Positions 30,702 to 43,164 of a DNA stretch of 64,000 nucleotides are shown here, piece after piece. The notes below the pieces were generated by a model. That model worked only from the letters and a program-made list of their open reading frames with translations. It was not told the origin of the DNA and did no database searches. The DNA lies in contig NC_014306.1 of assembly GCF_000196615.1 (NCBI RefSeq), positions 3,906,001-3,970,000 on the forward strand, written 5' to 3'. This DNA is from Erwinia billingiae Eb661 (GTDB taxonomy: Bacteria; Pseudomonadota; Gammaproteobacteria; Enterobacterales; Enterobacteriaceae). The translations under genes were made by a program, and so were the position numbers. Every line of letters starts with the position of its first letter. Within the stretch, counting starts at the first letter, position 1.

Positions 30702-31373
30702 CTAAGCGATGTTCAGGTACTTATGCGTCTGCATCGATAAACGCCAGTTGTGCTTGATACAGGTTTCAATACACAGCTTAGTCGCATCGTCTTTCTGACT
30801 GATCGGCTGCAGCGCGATAATCCGCGGCTTGTCATCATTCAGCGTCGCCAACAGCGCCTGTAAAGCCTCCACATCACGCTGACGGGCCACCGGATGCTTC
30901 ACTTCATCTGCGCGCACCAGCGCCTGATTCAACACGTCATAACCCCCGCGCATATTCACCTTCGGCGACACCGTCACCCAGGTCTCTGCGCTGCAAAGCA
31001 CCTCGTGAGTACCGCTGGTTTCGATCTGGCAGCTGAAGCCGTGCTGCTGCAGCGTCGCGGTCAGCGGCGTCAGATCGTGGATGCAGGGTTCGCCGCCGGT
31101 GATCACAATATGGCGCGCCGTCCAGCCATGGTTGGCAATCACTGCCAGCAACGCGGCGGCATTGGCCGAGCCCCACGCATCGGTTTCGACGGTTTTGGTT
31201 AAGATATCGCCCAGCGAGGTTTCCCGATCGGCCAGCTTATCCCAGGTGTGTTTGGTATCACACCAGCTGCAGCCCACCGGGCATCCTTGCAGGCGGATAA
31301 AAATTGCCGGAACGCCGGTGTAAAACCCTTCGCCCTGCAACGTCTGGAACATTTCATTAATCGGGTACTGCAT
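30702..31373 (-). CDS. queE: 7-carboxy-7-deazaguanine synthase QueE (radical SAM)
   Basis: 223 residues, E. coli length. It converts carboxy-tetrahydropterin (product of QueD) to 7-carboxy-7-deazaguanine. The CX3CX2C cluster motif is at Cys31, Cys35 and Cys38 (LQGCPVGCSWCDTKHTWD). The ITGGEPC glycine-rich SAM segment follows. The family's short form of E. coli type is seen. Confidence 0.97.
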   Translation of the reverse strand: MQYPINEMFQTLQGEGFYTGVPAIFIRLQGCPVGCSWCDTKHTWDKLADRETSLGDILTKTVETDAWGSANAAALLAVIANHGWTARHIVITGGEPCIHDLTPLTATLQQHGFSCQIETSGTHEVLCSAETWVTVSPKVNMRGGYDVLNQALVRADEVKHPVARQRDVEALQALLATLNDDKPRIIALQPISQKDDATKLCIETCIKHNWRLSMQTHKYLNIA

Positions 31374-31518
31374 GACAGTCTCAACTGGAAGTGAATTTAA
31401 GGGCGCAGAGTATGGCAGATTGGCGCGGAGATAGCCAAACCGCTTTGTGCTGGCTGGCGGCTATCTGACTTCCGTTAGGTGAGGGTTGACGGGCCAGCGT
31501 GCTGCCAGCCCCGGCGGG

Positions 31519-33405
31519 TTACATAAAGTTGTCCTGATGCATCTCGGTCATCGCCTGTTTCGCCACGTCTTTTGCGCCACTCAGGGTGAAATGGCCATAG
31601 TCGTTGGAGATGGGATGACCATCCGACGCCAGCCCACGACAGATATCGCCCGGACAAATGATGGAATAAACCGAGATGTAGCGGGTCTGCGCATCCACCA
31701 TCGCCTGCTTCATCGCGCTGTCGGTCTGTTTGATGCTGTGGTCGATCGACGACGCCACCAGATCTTTACGGCCGTCGGTCTGATAGGCCAACAGGTCCGG
31801 CAACGCTTCCGAATACTCAATGGTCGGGCCCATCACGATCACGTTGTCCGACACGCCTTTCAGATGCTGTAGTGTGGCTTTCAGCGGCGCAATGTCTTCC
31901 GGTGCCCAGCGTGCGGAGATGATGATGCCGTCAATCTTGTGTTTGGGGATCCACGAGCCGTAGACATAATCCACCAGATCGGTACAAGGGTTGCGCAGCG
32001 ACTGCTGGTACAGCGGCTTACAGCCTGCCGAAGTGGCCTGAATCACATTGATGCCCTGCCCGGCCGCCAGGCTGAGTGCCCGCCACAGATGGGCCGCATG
32101 GCTGTCGCCAATCAGCACGTAATTTTTCGCCGTGTCTGAGGTTTTCAGGCAGTAATCCCGATCGAACGGTTTATCTTCCTCGCTTTTACCGTCCACAAAG
32201 CAGCGGCCCAGTCGGTACTGATAGTTAAATTCGGGCATGTCCTTGTACTGGGTATATTTCGCCAGCGCCAGCGCATCCGTGGAGAACTGGCCGGCATTGT
32301 TGTCGAGATGCCCTTTATAGAAGGTGCCGGAAGCCATCAACACCAGCCCCACCACCGACGCCGCCACAATTCTGCCCGGGCTGAACACCGCCAGCTTGTA
32401 GCGGAAGGGGATTTCAATCAGGTAACGAGAGGCGACCGCCAACAGCAGCGACAGGCCAGCGATAACCATCTCGCGAACGCCAGGCGCAAAGTTCGCGAAC
32501 ATCCGGCTGTAAACGATAATCGGCCAGTGCCACAGATACAGGCAGTAGGAGATCATGCCGATGTAGACGATCGGCTTCAGCGCCAGCACGCGGGAAACCG
32601 CCGCTTTTTGCCCGGCAAGAATAATCAGGAAGCTGCCGAGACAGGGCCAGATGGCATTCCATGCCGGGAAGGGTTTATCGGTGTTGAGCCACAGGAAGCC
32701 AAACAGGATCAGCCCGAGCCCTGCCAGGCTCATCAGATGTTTAATCCCCTGCGAGACCTTCGCCATTTTCGCTTCCAGACCGGCAACCGCAATGATGCCG
32801 CCCAGCGCCAGTTCCCAGGCCCGGGTTGGCAGCATATAGAAAGTGAAGGTCGGTTTTCGTGTCACCGCATAGATGCTTAACATCAGCGACACGGCGATAA
32901 TCAGCAGCATCACCTGCGTGGTGCGCTGACGGAAGAAGCGCACCACCAACAGCAGGATCACCGGGAAGATAATGTAGAACTGCTCTTCAACGGCCAGCGA
33001 CCAGGTATGCAGCAGCGGCTTCAGTTCGGCTGGCCCGGCAAAGTAGCCGGTGGTTTTCCAGAAGAAGATGTTGGACGAGAACAGCAGCGTGGCCAGCGAA
33101 CTGTTGCTGAGATCGCTGAACTGCGCCGGCAGCAGATGGTAGTAGCCAAAGGCTAAGGTGGTCAGCATCACCACAAACAGCGGCGGCAGAATGCGCAGGC
33201 TGCGGCGTTTGTAAAAATCCAGATAGGAGAAGGTGTTGTTCATAGCGCCATTGTAAATAATGCCGCAGATAAGGTAGCCTGATATCACGAAGAAGATATC
33301 CACGCCGGTAAACCCGCCCGGGATCCCGGATATTCCCATGTGATAGGCGATTACCGGCAACACCGCCAGCGCCCGCAGTCCATCAACATCCGCTCTGTAT
33401 TTCAT
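31519..33405 (-). CDS. Membrane acyltransferase with C-terminal SGNH domain (AT3/OafA-like)
   Basis: 628 residues from the ATG at 33405 (MKYRADVDGLRALAVLP); an upstream ATG at 33480 gives a poor N-terminus. The N-terminal AT3 domain has about ten helices. Its marks are VIAYHMG, with the catalytic-type histidine, and GFTGVDIFFVISGYL. A linker leads to a periplasmic SGNH domain with LIGDSHAAHLW and the late DGHPISNDYGHFTLSG motif. Such two-domain proteins O-acetylate O-antigen, peptidoglycan or other surface glycans. It is a lone accessory gene between queE and eno, with no glycan-synthesis neighbours, so the target is unknown. Confidence 0.9.
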   Translation of the reverse strand: MKYRADVDGLRALAVLPVIAYHMGISGIPGGFTGVDIFFVISGYLICGIIYNGAMNNTFSYLDFYKRRSLRILPPLFVVMLTTLAFGYYHLLPAQFSDLSNSSLATLLFSSNIFFWKTTGYFAGPAELKPLLHTWSLAVEEQFYIIFPVILLLVVRFFRQRTTQVMLLIIAVSLMLSIYAVTRKPTFTFYMLPTRAWELALGGIIAVAGLEAKMAKVSQGIKHLMSLAGLGLILFGFLWLNTDKPFPAWNAIWPCLGSFLIILAGQKAAVSRVLALKPIVYIGMISYCLYLWHWPIIVYSRMFANFAPGVREMVIAGLSLLLAVASRYLIEIPFRYKLAVFSPGRIVAASVVGLVLMASGTFYKGHLDNNAGQFSTDALALAKYTQYKDMPEFNYQYRLGRCFVDGKSEEDKPFDRDYCLKTSDTAKNYVLIGDSHAAHLWRALSLAAGQGINVIQATSAGCKPLYQQSLRNPCTDLVDYVYGSWIPKHKIDGIIISARWAPEDIAPLKATLQHLKGVSDNVIVMGPTIEYSEALPDLLAYQTDGRKDLVASSIDHSIKQTDSAMKQAMVDAQTRYISVYSIICPGDICRGLASDGHPISNDYGHFTLSGAKDVAKQAMTEMHQDNFM

Positions 33406-33702
33406 TTTATACTGGTCCTGATTACATTTCGTTACCGCGAACTTACATAAATTGACCTGATATTTCGCCCTCCTTAACACAAATCAGACCATTCCTTAAA
33501 AGGCAGAATTGGTTCGCAACTCATTAATAAAAATCACAAAGTATGCAGATCATCCCGCTGACAGGCCGGTTTTTTCAGATAATCCTCAGGTGGCGTGTGC
33601 CGCACCGCTGGGCTGGACTTAAAACCTGCGCTGCCAACCTTGCATATTTTTACATCACACAGGATTGCTAGCAATCTTCATTCAGGTAATATTGCTGGGG
33701 AA
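33406..33702. other. Divergent control region between the acyltransferase and amidohydrolase genes
   Basis: 297 bp, AT-rich on the left half. It must contain promoters for both divergent genes. I checked for a sigma-54 element upstream of the amidohydrolase and found none with correct GG-N10-GC spacing. No operator was recognised. Confidence 0.45.
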
Positions 33703-35127
33703 ATGACCACAATAAAAAAGGAAACTGATGTGCAAACCGTTCAACAAAGCCGCAGGAACTTCCTCTCTACCGGCGCCAGAATGACCGCTGGCAGCGCCCT
33801 TCTTGCCTCTGGGATGGCAGGCGCCGCAACCGTCAACAATGCATCGGCAAGCGTACCCTGCGACGATGCCAGCCAGACCAAAACCCTCGCTGATGCGCAT
33901 TACGTCCTGCGAAACGTCAGGCTGGAAGAGGGATTTGAGCGCGAAGGCGAGATGATTATCGCCACGCACACCGCGCTCTACGATCTGGAAATCAATCACG
34001 GCAAAATCGTCGCGATAAGTCAGGTTAAGGCGCGCGCGGCCAGCGCCCTGCCCGCCTACGATGCACAGGGCATGCTGCTGCTGCCCGCCACGCGCGATAT
34101 GCATATCCATCTGGATAAAACCTTTTACGGCAGCCACTGGGAAGCGCCACGCCCGCGCAAAGGCAAAACCATCATGGATATGATTGCCCGTGAGCAGATG
34201 CTGATCCCGCAGCTGCTGCCGCATTCCGTGGAGCATGCCGAAGCGATCATCGGGCTGTTGCAATCCAAAGGCACCACCGTTGCCCGCAGCCACTGCAATA
34301 TCGATCCGGTCAGCGGCCTGAAAAGCCTGGAGCATTTGCAGATTGCCTTGCAGAAGCATCAGCAGGACTTCAGCTGTGAGATTGTGGCGTTTCCACAGCA
34401 TGGCCTGCTGCACGCTAACGTCGATGGCCTGATGCGTGAAGCGATGCAGATGGGCGTGCAGTACGTTGGCGGCCTCGATCCCACTAACGTCGATGGCGCA
34501 ATGGAGAAGTCGCTGGATGCGATGTTCCAGATCGCGCTGGATAGCCACAAAGGCGTCGATATCCATCTGCACGAAACCACCCCAGCGGGCATTGCCGCGG
34601 TGAAGTACATGATCAGCACCGTCGAGAAGAACCCGCAGCTGAAGGGCAAGGTCACGCTGAGCCACGGCTTTGCGTTATCGGTAATGCAGGGAAATGAGCT
34701 GGAAGAGGTGATCCACGGCCTGGCCGAGCAGCAGTTTACCGTGGCTTCCACGGTGCCGATTGGCAAACTCTCGATGCCGCTGCCGCAGTTGAGTGAGAAA
34801 GGCGTGTTGGTAATGACCGGCACCGACAGCGTGATCGATCACTGGTCGCCGTTTGGCACCGGCAGCATGCTGGAGAAAGCCAACCTGTATGCCCAGCTGT
34901 ACGGCAACTCCGACGAGTTCGGCCTGACCCGTTCGCTGGCGATTGCCACCGGCAATATTTTGCCGCTGAGCGATGCCGGGCAGCGTCAGTGGCCGGCGGT
35001 CAATGATGCGGCAGAGATGATGCTGGTCGACGCCAGCTGCTCTGCCGAAGCGGTCGCCCGCGTACCGGCGGTGCAGGCCAACTTCCATCAGGGAAGACTG
35101 GTGTTCGGACAGCTGAAAAAGGCATAA
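33703..35127 (+). CDS. Tat-exported amidohydrolase, cytosine-deaminase-like
   Basis: 474 residues from the ATG at 33703 behind GGGGAA; GTG at 33730 is an alternative. The N-terminus carries a twin-arginine signal (SRRNFLSTGARMTAGSALL) ending near the ASAS region, so the enzyme is probably folded with its metal before export to the periplasm. The catalytic domain has amidohydrolase marks in order: DMHIHLDKTFYG (HxH), RSHCNID, IHLHETTP (HxxE like the catalytic acid of CodA), LSHGFALS and GTDSVIDHWSPFGTGSM (metal Asp). These match the cytosine-deaminase branch. The substrate is unknown. It is monocistronic, followed by a terminator at 35130. Cytosolic CodA lacks a signal peptide, so this placement is notable. 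Confidence 0.88.
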   Translation: MTTIKKETDVQTVQQSRRNFLSTGARMTAGSALLASGMAGAATVNNASASVPCDDASQTKTLADAHYVLRNVRLEEGFEREGEMIIATHTALYDLEINHGKIVAISQVKARAASALPAYDAQGMLLLPATRDMHIHLDKTFYGSHWEAPRPRKGKTIMDMIAREQMLIPQLLPHSVEHAEAIIGLLQSKGTTVARSHCNIDPVSGLKSLEHLQIALQKHQQDFSCEIVAFPQHGLLHANVDGLMREAMQMGVQYVGGLDPTNVDGAMEKSLDAMFQIALDSHKGVDIHLHETTPAGIAAVKYMISTVEKNPQLKGKVTLSHGFALSVMQGNELEEVIHGLAEQQFTVASTVPIGKLSMPLPQLSEKGVLVMTGTDSVIDHWSPFGTGSMLEKANLYAQLYGNSDEFGLTRSLAIATGNILPLSDAGQRQWPAVNDAAEMMLVDASCSAEAVARVPAVQANFHQGRLVFGQLKKA

Positions 35128-35129
35128 AA

Positions 35130-35160
35130 AAACCGGGCCCGCGATTAACGGGCCCGGTTT
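35130..35160. terminator. Terminator between the amidohydrolase and eno
   Basis: AAACCGGGCCCG (35130-35141) pairs with CGGGCCCGGTTT (35149-35160) around a 7-nt loop; an A run precedes and T residues follow. It can serve the rightward amidohydrolase gene and the leftward eno transcript that ends at 35210. Confidence 0.85.
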
Positions 35161-35209
35161 AGTTTCAGCTGAAATTCCTCAGCCCGCGACGGGCCGGGAA
35201 GTCAGGTCA

Positions 35210-36619
<1,410 letters not shown>

Positions 36620-36640
36620 TCAGCGCCATTATGAAAATAC

Positions 36641-38299
<1,659 letters not shown>

Positions 38300-38472
38300 T
38301 TAAAGACGATGGAATAACCAGGACGGGAAAACAGTCTACCCGAATCCCTGCAGTGCCACAATTAATCGTTTCCGATTGTCTGCCTGCCACCGTATTGACC
38401 GGCAAAATATTACCCGATTTGCCGGCGGCGGAGGTTGATACAAGTCACACTTTTGTTGAATCGAGTCAGCTA

Positions 38473-39255
38473 TTACTCGCGGGCTTTGATTTGCTGCCAG
38501 GCGGCTTCCATCTGTTCGAGCGTTGCGTCCTGCATCGCCAGCCCTTGATCGGCAATGATCTGCTCAACCTGACGGAAGCGGCGTTCGAATTTGTCGTTGG
38601 CTTTTTGCAGCGCGATTTCGGCTTTGCTGCCCAGATGCCGCGACAGATTCACCGTGGCAAACAGCAGGTCGCCAATTTCCTCTTCCAGCTTCTGTTGATC
38701 GACGACCGCCTGCTTAGCCTCATGCATCACTTCATCGATCTCTTCATACACTTTGTCCAGCACCGGCCCAAGCGTATGCCAGTCGAAGCCGACGTTACTG
38801 CAGCGCTTCTGAATTTTGTGCGAGCGCATCAAGGCCGGCAGCGCGCGCGGGATATCATCCAGTGCCGAATGCTGCGCTTTCTCTGCCCGCTCACGGGTTT
38901 TAATCTGCTCCCAGTGAGTCAGCACATCCTGACTGCCGCTAACCTTCACGTCGGCAAAAATGTGCGGATGGCGGCGTTCCAGCTTATCGCTGATAGTGTT
39001 GCAGATATCGTCGAAGTTAAAGCGCCCTTCTTCATTGGCCATCTGCGCATAAAACACCACCTGGAACAGCAAATCACCCAGCTCGCCCTGCAGATCGTCA
39101 AAATCTTCACGGCTGATGGCATCCAGCACTTCGTAGGTTTCTTCAAGGGTGTAAGGCGCGATGGTGGCGTAAGTCTGCTCGCGGTCCCACGGGCAACCGC
39201 CTTCAGGATCGCGCAGGGTTTTCATGATGCCCAGCAGGCGATCGAGTGCATTCAT
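38473..39255 (-). CDS. mazG: Nucleoside triphosphate pyrophosphohydrolase MazG
   Basis: 260 residues from the ATG at 39255 (MNALDRLLG); ATG at 39267 would add MENV. MazG cleaves NTPs to NMP and pyrophosphate and lowers ppGpp effects during starvation. Both EExxE-type repeats are visible: LEETYEVLDA...ELGDLLFQVVF in the N-terminal half and EEIDEVMHEA...LEEEIGDLLFATVN in the C-terminal half. E. coli has mazEF between relA and mazG; here that toxin-antitoxin pair is absent. Confidence 0.95.
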   Translation of the reverse strand: MNALDRLLGIMKTLRDPEGGCPWDREQTYATIAPYTLEETYEVLDAISREDFDDLQGELGDLLFQVVFYAQMANEEGRFNFDDICNTISDKLERRHPHIFADVKVSGSQDVLTHWEQIKTRERAEKAQHSALDDIPRALPALMRSHKIQKRCSNVGFDWHTLGPVLDKVYEEIDEVMHEAKQAVVDQQKLEEEIGDLLFATVNLSRHLGSKAEIALQKANDKFERRFRQVEQIIADQGLAMQDATLEQMEAAWQQIKARE

Positions 39256-39354
39256 AACATTTTCCATAATCAGATTGGCAAGAACTGACAGCCAGAGGGT
39301 TGTCGTTCTTGATGTGAACGTATCTTTAACAACGTCGTGGCGTAACTGTCGCAG

Positions 39355-39437
39355 TCAGGTTGCGTCCCGCCAGCGCACAGGCCTGGGAGCATACATGAGT
39401 ATGTGACCTGGACGAGCACTGCCGGGACGCAAACTGG
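39355..39437. repeat. ERIC-like palindromic element between mazG and relA
   Basis: TTGCGTCCCG (39360-39369) is inverted at 39423-39432 (CGGGACGCAA), with imperfect pairing continuing inward. The centre GGAGCATACATGAGTATGTG resembles the ERIC core (GGAGCTTACATAAGTAAGTG). Length and position in a non-coding gap also fit an ERIC/IRU element. The copy is diverged from the E. coli consensus, which I recall from memory. Confidence 0.5.
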
Positions 39438-39461
39438 CAAGTAAAGTCGCCACCTGACAAA

Positions 39462-41690
39462 TTAATGCAAGCGCCTGGCGTCGATGATGTCTGGAACCTG
39501 GTTCAACCGCGCAATCACCCTTCCGAGCACCTGCTGGTTGTAGATCTCAATATCCATATCGATGGTCGCCAGCTGCTTTTTGGTGTCGCTGCGGCTGGAA
39601 ACACCCAGCACGTTGACCTTTTCATTGGCCAGAATGGTGGTGATATCGCGCAGCAGGCCGCTACGATCGTTGGCGGTGACGCGCACCACCAGCGAATAAC
39701 CGCTGGAGTAGCTTTCGCCCCACACTGCATCAACAATCCGTTCCGGCGCATGCGAGGTCAGATCGGTCAGCTGATCGCAGTCGGCGCGGTGGATCGAGAT
39801 CCCGCGTCCCTGGGTGATAAAGCCGACGATATCGTCGCCCGGAATGGGCTGGCAGCAGCGCGCGATATGGTGCATCAGATTGCCGACGCCTTCGACCACC
39901 ACCCGGCCACTCTCTTTGCTGCGCGGTGCCGCTGATTTCTGCGTGAGCTGACGCAGCGCCTCGCGATCTTCTTCCTCAGCACTGGGCTTGTGCAGCTTCG
40001 ACTGCAGGAAGTTGCTCATCTGGTTAAGGCGGATATCGCCACCGCCGATGGCGGCCAGCAGCTCGTCCAGCGAGTTAACGTTGTAGCGCGGCAGCAGCAG
40101 CTTCTCTGCCTCTTTCATGCTGATATCAAGATGGTCCAGCTCGCTGTCGAGGATCTGACGACCCGCCACCACGTTCTTGTCACGATCCTGCTTACGGAAC
40201 CAGGCATGAATTTTTGAGCGCCCGCGGCTGGTGGTGACATACCCGAGGTTCGGGTTCAGCCAGTCGCGGCTTGGGTTCGGCTGCTTCTGGGTGATGATGT
40301 CGATCTGGTCGCCCATCTGCAGCTGATAGGTAAAGGGCACGATGCGCCCGCTGATCTTGGCACCGATGCAGCGGTGGCCGATATCGCTGTGGATATGATA
40401 GGCAAAGTCGAGCGGGGTTGAACCCGCAGGCAAATCCACCACGTCGCCTTTCGGGGTAAACACATACACCCGATCGTCAAACACCTGGCTACGCACCTCA
40501 TCCAGCATTTCGCCGGAGTCCGCCATCTCTTCCTGCCAGGCAATCAGCTTACGCAGCCAGGCAATACGTTCTTCATGACCTGCCGCACCGCGCGCATTGC
40601 CGCCGGTGCCACCCTCTTTGTATTTCCAGTGCGCGGCGACGCCCAGCTCGGCATCTTCATGCATCTGGCGGGTACGGATCTGCACTTCAACGGTTTTGCC
40701 TTTCGGCCCCAGCACCACGGTATGGATTGACTGGTAACCGTTCGGTTTCGGATTGGCGACGTAGTCGTCGAATTCGCTGGGCAGATGGCGATAGAGCGTG
40801 TGCACAATCCCCAGCGCACCGTAGCAATCCTGCAGGCGTTCGGCCACGATACGCACCGCGCGCACGTCAAACAGCTCGTCAAAGGTCAGCGACTTTTTCT
40901 GCATCTTGCGCCAGATGCTGTAGATGTGTTTCGGACGACCATAGACTTCTGCCTTGACGCCCTCTTTCACAATCTCCGTGCGCAGGGATTGCACAAAGGT
41001 ATCGATGTAACCTTCACGATCGATGCGCCTTTCATGCAGCAATTTGGCGATGCGTTTGTATTCGTCGGGATGCAGATAGCGGAAGCAGAAATCTTCCAGT
41101 TCCCATTTGAGCTGGCCGATGCCGAGGCGGTTCGCCAGCGGCGCGTAGATATTGGTACATTCTTTCGCCGCCAGCACGCGCTCATCTTCCGGCGCATCCT
41201 TCACTTCGCGCAGGTGGGCGATGCGCTCGGCGAGTTTGATCACCACGCAGCGGAAATCTTCCACCATCGCCAGCAGCATCCGGCGGACGTTATCCACCTG
41301 CTCAGGCGCCATGGAATCATTGTGGGTGGCTTTCAGCTGGCGGATGGCGTCCATATCACGCACGCCGTGCACCAGTGAGACAATGGCTTTACCGAAGTGC
41401 TCTTCCAGCACCTCTTCAGAGACGACGTGGGTGTTGGCGAGTGGGAACAACAGCGCAGCCCGCAGGCTTTCGTTGTCCATACTGAGCATTGAGAGGATTT
41501 CCACCATCTCAACGCCTCGCCACAGCAGCAACGCCGCGTCAGGATGATTCCGGGTGGCTTCTTCGCAATAGCGCCAGGTCTCGGCCAGTCGTTCACATGA
41601 CTGCGGATTAGAGATCCCCAAACTGGTGATCCATTGGTCGAGTGCAAACTCGCCAGCCGTATTCAAATGTGCACTTCTTACCGCAACCAT
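39462..41690 (-). CDS. relA: (p)ppGpp synthetase RelA
   Basis: 742 residues (E. coli 744). RelA makes (p)ppGpp on ribosomes carrying uncharged tRNA. It has a degenerate HD domain at the N-terminus, the synthetase domain (RPKHIYSIWRKMQKKSL; GYQSIHTVVLGP; EVQIRTRQMHEDAELGVAAHW), then TGS (VFTPKGDVVDLPAGSTPLDFAYHIH), and a C-terminal ACT domain. The missing HD catalytic residues fit RelA rather than SpoT. It is 32 bp downstream of the rlmD end. Confidence 0.98.
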   Translation of the reverse strand: MVAVRSAHLNTAGEFALDQWITSLGISNPQSCERLAETWRYCEEATRNHPDAALLLWRGVEMVEILSMLSMDNESLRAALLFPLANTHVVSEEVLEEHFGKAIVSLVHGVRDMDAIRQLKATHNDSMAPEQVDNVRRMLLAMVEDFRCVVIKLAERIAHLREVKDAPEDERVLAAKECTNIYAPLANRLGIGQLKWELEDFCFRYLHPDEYKRIAKLLHERRIDREGYIDTFVQSLRTEIVKEGVKAEVYGRPKHIYSIWRKMQKKSLTFDELFDVRAVRIVAERLQDCYGALGIVHTLYRHLPSEFDDYVANPKPNGYQSIHTVVLGPKGKTVEVQIRTRQMHEDAELGVAAHWKYKEGGTGGNARGAAGHEERIAWLRKLIAWQEEMADSGEMLDEVRSQVFDDRVYVFTPKGDVVDLPAGSTPLDFAYHIHSDIGHRCIGAKISGRIVPFTYQLQMGDQIDIITQKQPNPSRDWLNPNLGYVTTSRGRSKIHAWFRKQDRDKNVVAGRQILDSELDHLDISMKEAEKLLLPRYNVNSLDELLAAIGGGDIRLNQMSNFLQSKLHKPSAEEEDREALRQLTQKSAAPRSKESGRVVVEGVGNLMHHIARCCQPIPGDDIVGFITQGRGISIHRADCDQLTDLTSHAPERIVDAVWGESYSSGYSLVVRVTANDRSGLLRDITTILANEKVNVLGVSSRSDTKKQLATIDMDIEIYNQQVLGRVIARLNQVPDIIDARRLH

Positions 41691-41722
41691 ATCCTCTCCT
41701 GCCTTGACGCCCGTCCGGGCGC

Positions 41723-43039
41723 CTATTTTCGGCTAAATAACACCATGGATTCCACGTGCCCGGTATGCGGAAACATATCAAGCAGCGTAATCCTTTCCAA
41801 TTGGTAGCCGGAGGTCAGAAGACTCTGACTATCCCGAGCAAGTGTAGTCGGATTACAGGAAACATAGACCACGCGTTCGGGCGCAAGTTTAATGATGTGA
41901 TCCATCACGCCTGCCGCCCCGGCACGGGCCGGATCCAATAACACCTTGTTAAATCCCTCTGCGGCCCATGGCTGCCGCGTCACGTCCTCTTCCAGATTGT
42001 GCTGAAAGAAGCTGACATTATTCAGATTATTCAGGGCGGCATTATAACCACCCTTTGCCGCTAATGCTGCAACGCCCTCCACACCCGTAACATTTTTAAC
42101 GACTTTTCCTACAGGCAGCGTGAAGTTTCCCATGCCGCAAAACAGGTCAAGCACCCGATCTTCCGGTTGTAAATCGAGCCATGCTAACGCCTGGCTTACC
42201 ATTTGCTCGTTCAGCGCGCCGTTGACCTGAATAAAATCGCGCGGGCTGAACGTCAGGGTCAGGTCATGGATGCGGTAGAACGGCATCTCCCCATTTACCT
42301 GCTCCAGCGTATCGCTTTCTGCTGCCAGGTATAACGCCACCTTATGCTTATGCGAAAACTGTTCCAGTTTTTCACGATCCTCAGCAATTAATGGCTCAAG
42401 ATGGCGCAACACCAGCAGCGGGCCGTTATCGGCCAGCACCAGCTCGATATGCCCTAAGGTGCTGACTGCGTGTAAAGTGCTCAACACCTGATGCAGCGGC
42501 GCGATCAATGCATTAAGTTCGGGCTTTAAAATAGGGCATTGCGTCAGAGAGACCAGATCGTTGGAGCCCGCCTTGCGGAATCCCATTTGCAGCGTTTTGC
42601 TGCGCGGCTGGTAGCTGAGGCCCAGCCGGGCACGACGGCGATAGCCATACGCCTCACCGGAAAGGATGGTATCGACCTCGGCCGGCTGACCGGTTTGCTG
42701 GCTCAACAGACGCGACAGCGCCTGGGCTTTGCTGCTCTGTTGTAAAGCAGGTGAGACGTGCTGCTGCTGGCAGCCGCCACATTCGGTGAAGTGCGGGCAT
42801 TTTGGCGTGACGCGGTCCGGGCTGGCCTTGAGGATTTTGCGCGTTTTCCCCCTGGCCCAGGCGCGTTTATCTTCGGTGATATCGACTTCCACCTGCTCAC
42901 CCGGCAGCGCGCCTGCGATAAACAGCGCTTTACCATTATGCCTGGCCACGCCCTGGCCAAATCCATCGAGGTCATTAACCGTCACTATGATGATCTGGCG
43001 GGTCGTCACGCGCCGTTTTGCAGAGTAGAATTGCGCCAT
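41723..43039 (-). CDS. rlmD: 23S rRNA (uracil-1939-C5)-methyltransferase RlmD
   Basis: 438 residues from the ATG at 43039 ([10 protein letters not shown]); Met at 43078 is rejected. A TRAM domain (about residues 15-70) precedes an iron-sulfur motif ([14 protein letters not shown]) and the SAM domain ([13 protein letters not shown]). The nucleophilic cysteine is in [14 protein letters not shown]. It is five residues longer than E. coli, mostly in the middle. It is divergent from barA across 125 bp. Confidence 0.97.
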   Translation of the reverse strand: MAQFYSAKRRVTTRQIIIVTVNDLDGFGQGVARHNGKALFIAGALPGEQVEVDITEDKRAWARGKTRKILKASPDRVTPKCPHFTECGGCQQQHVSPALQQSSKAQALSRLLSQQTGQPAEVDTILSGEAYGYRRRARLGLSYQPRSKTLQMGFRKAGSNDLVSLTQCPILKPELNALIAPLHQVLSTLHAVSTLGHIELVLADNGPLLVLRHLEPLIAEDREKLEQFSHKHKVALYLAAESDTLEQVNGEMPFYRIHDLTLTFSPRDFIQVNGALNEQMVSQALAWLDLQPEDRVLDLFCGMGNFTLPVGKVVKNVTGVEGVAALAAKGGYNAALNNLNNVSFFQHNLEEDVTRQPWAAEGFNKVLLDPARAGAAGVMDHIIKLAPERVVYVSCNPTTLARDSQSLLTSGYQLERITLLDMFPHTGHVESMVLFSRK

Positions 43040-43164
43040 TATTCGCCTGTCCCGAAAGTAATCAGCTGTGTCAGCCACTAAAAAGCGTGCGTAGCCTACA
43101 CCAGCATACGGATTAATTCGACCCGCGTGATGGCCGGGCGAAAGAGATTTTCTTAAGGAAGTTT

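Noticed and set aside
33590..33640. Sigma-54-like element upstream of the Tat amidohydrolase
   Set aside because: The closest candidate (TGGACTTAAAACCTGC) has 11 rather than 10 bp between GG and GC.
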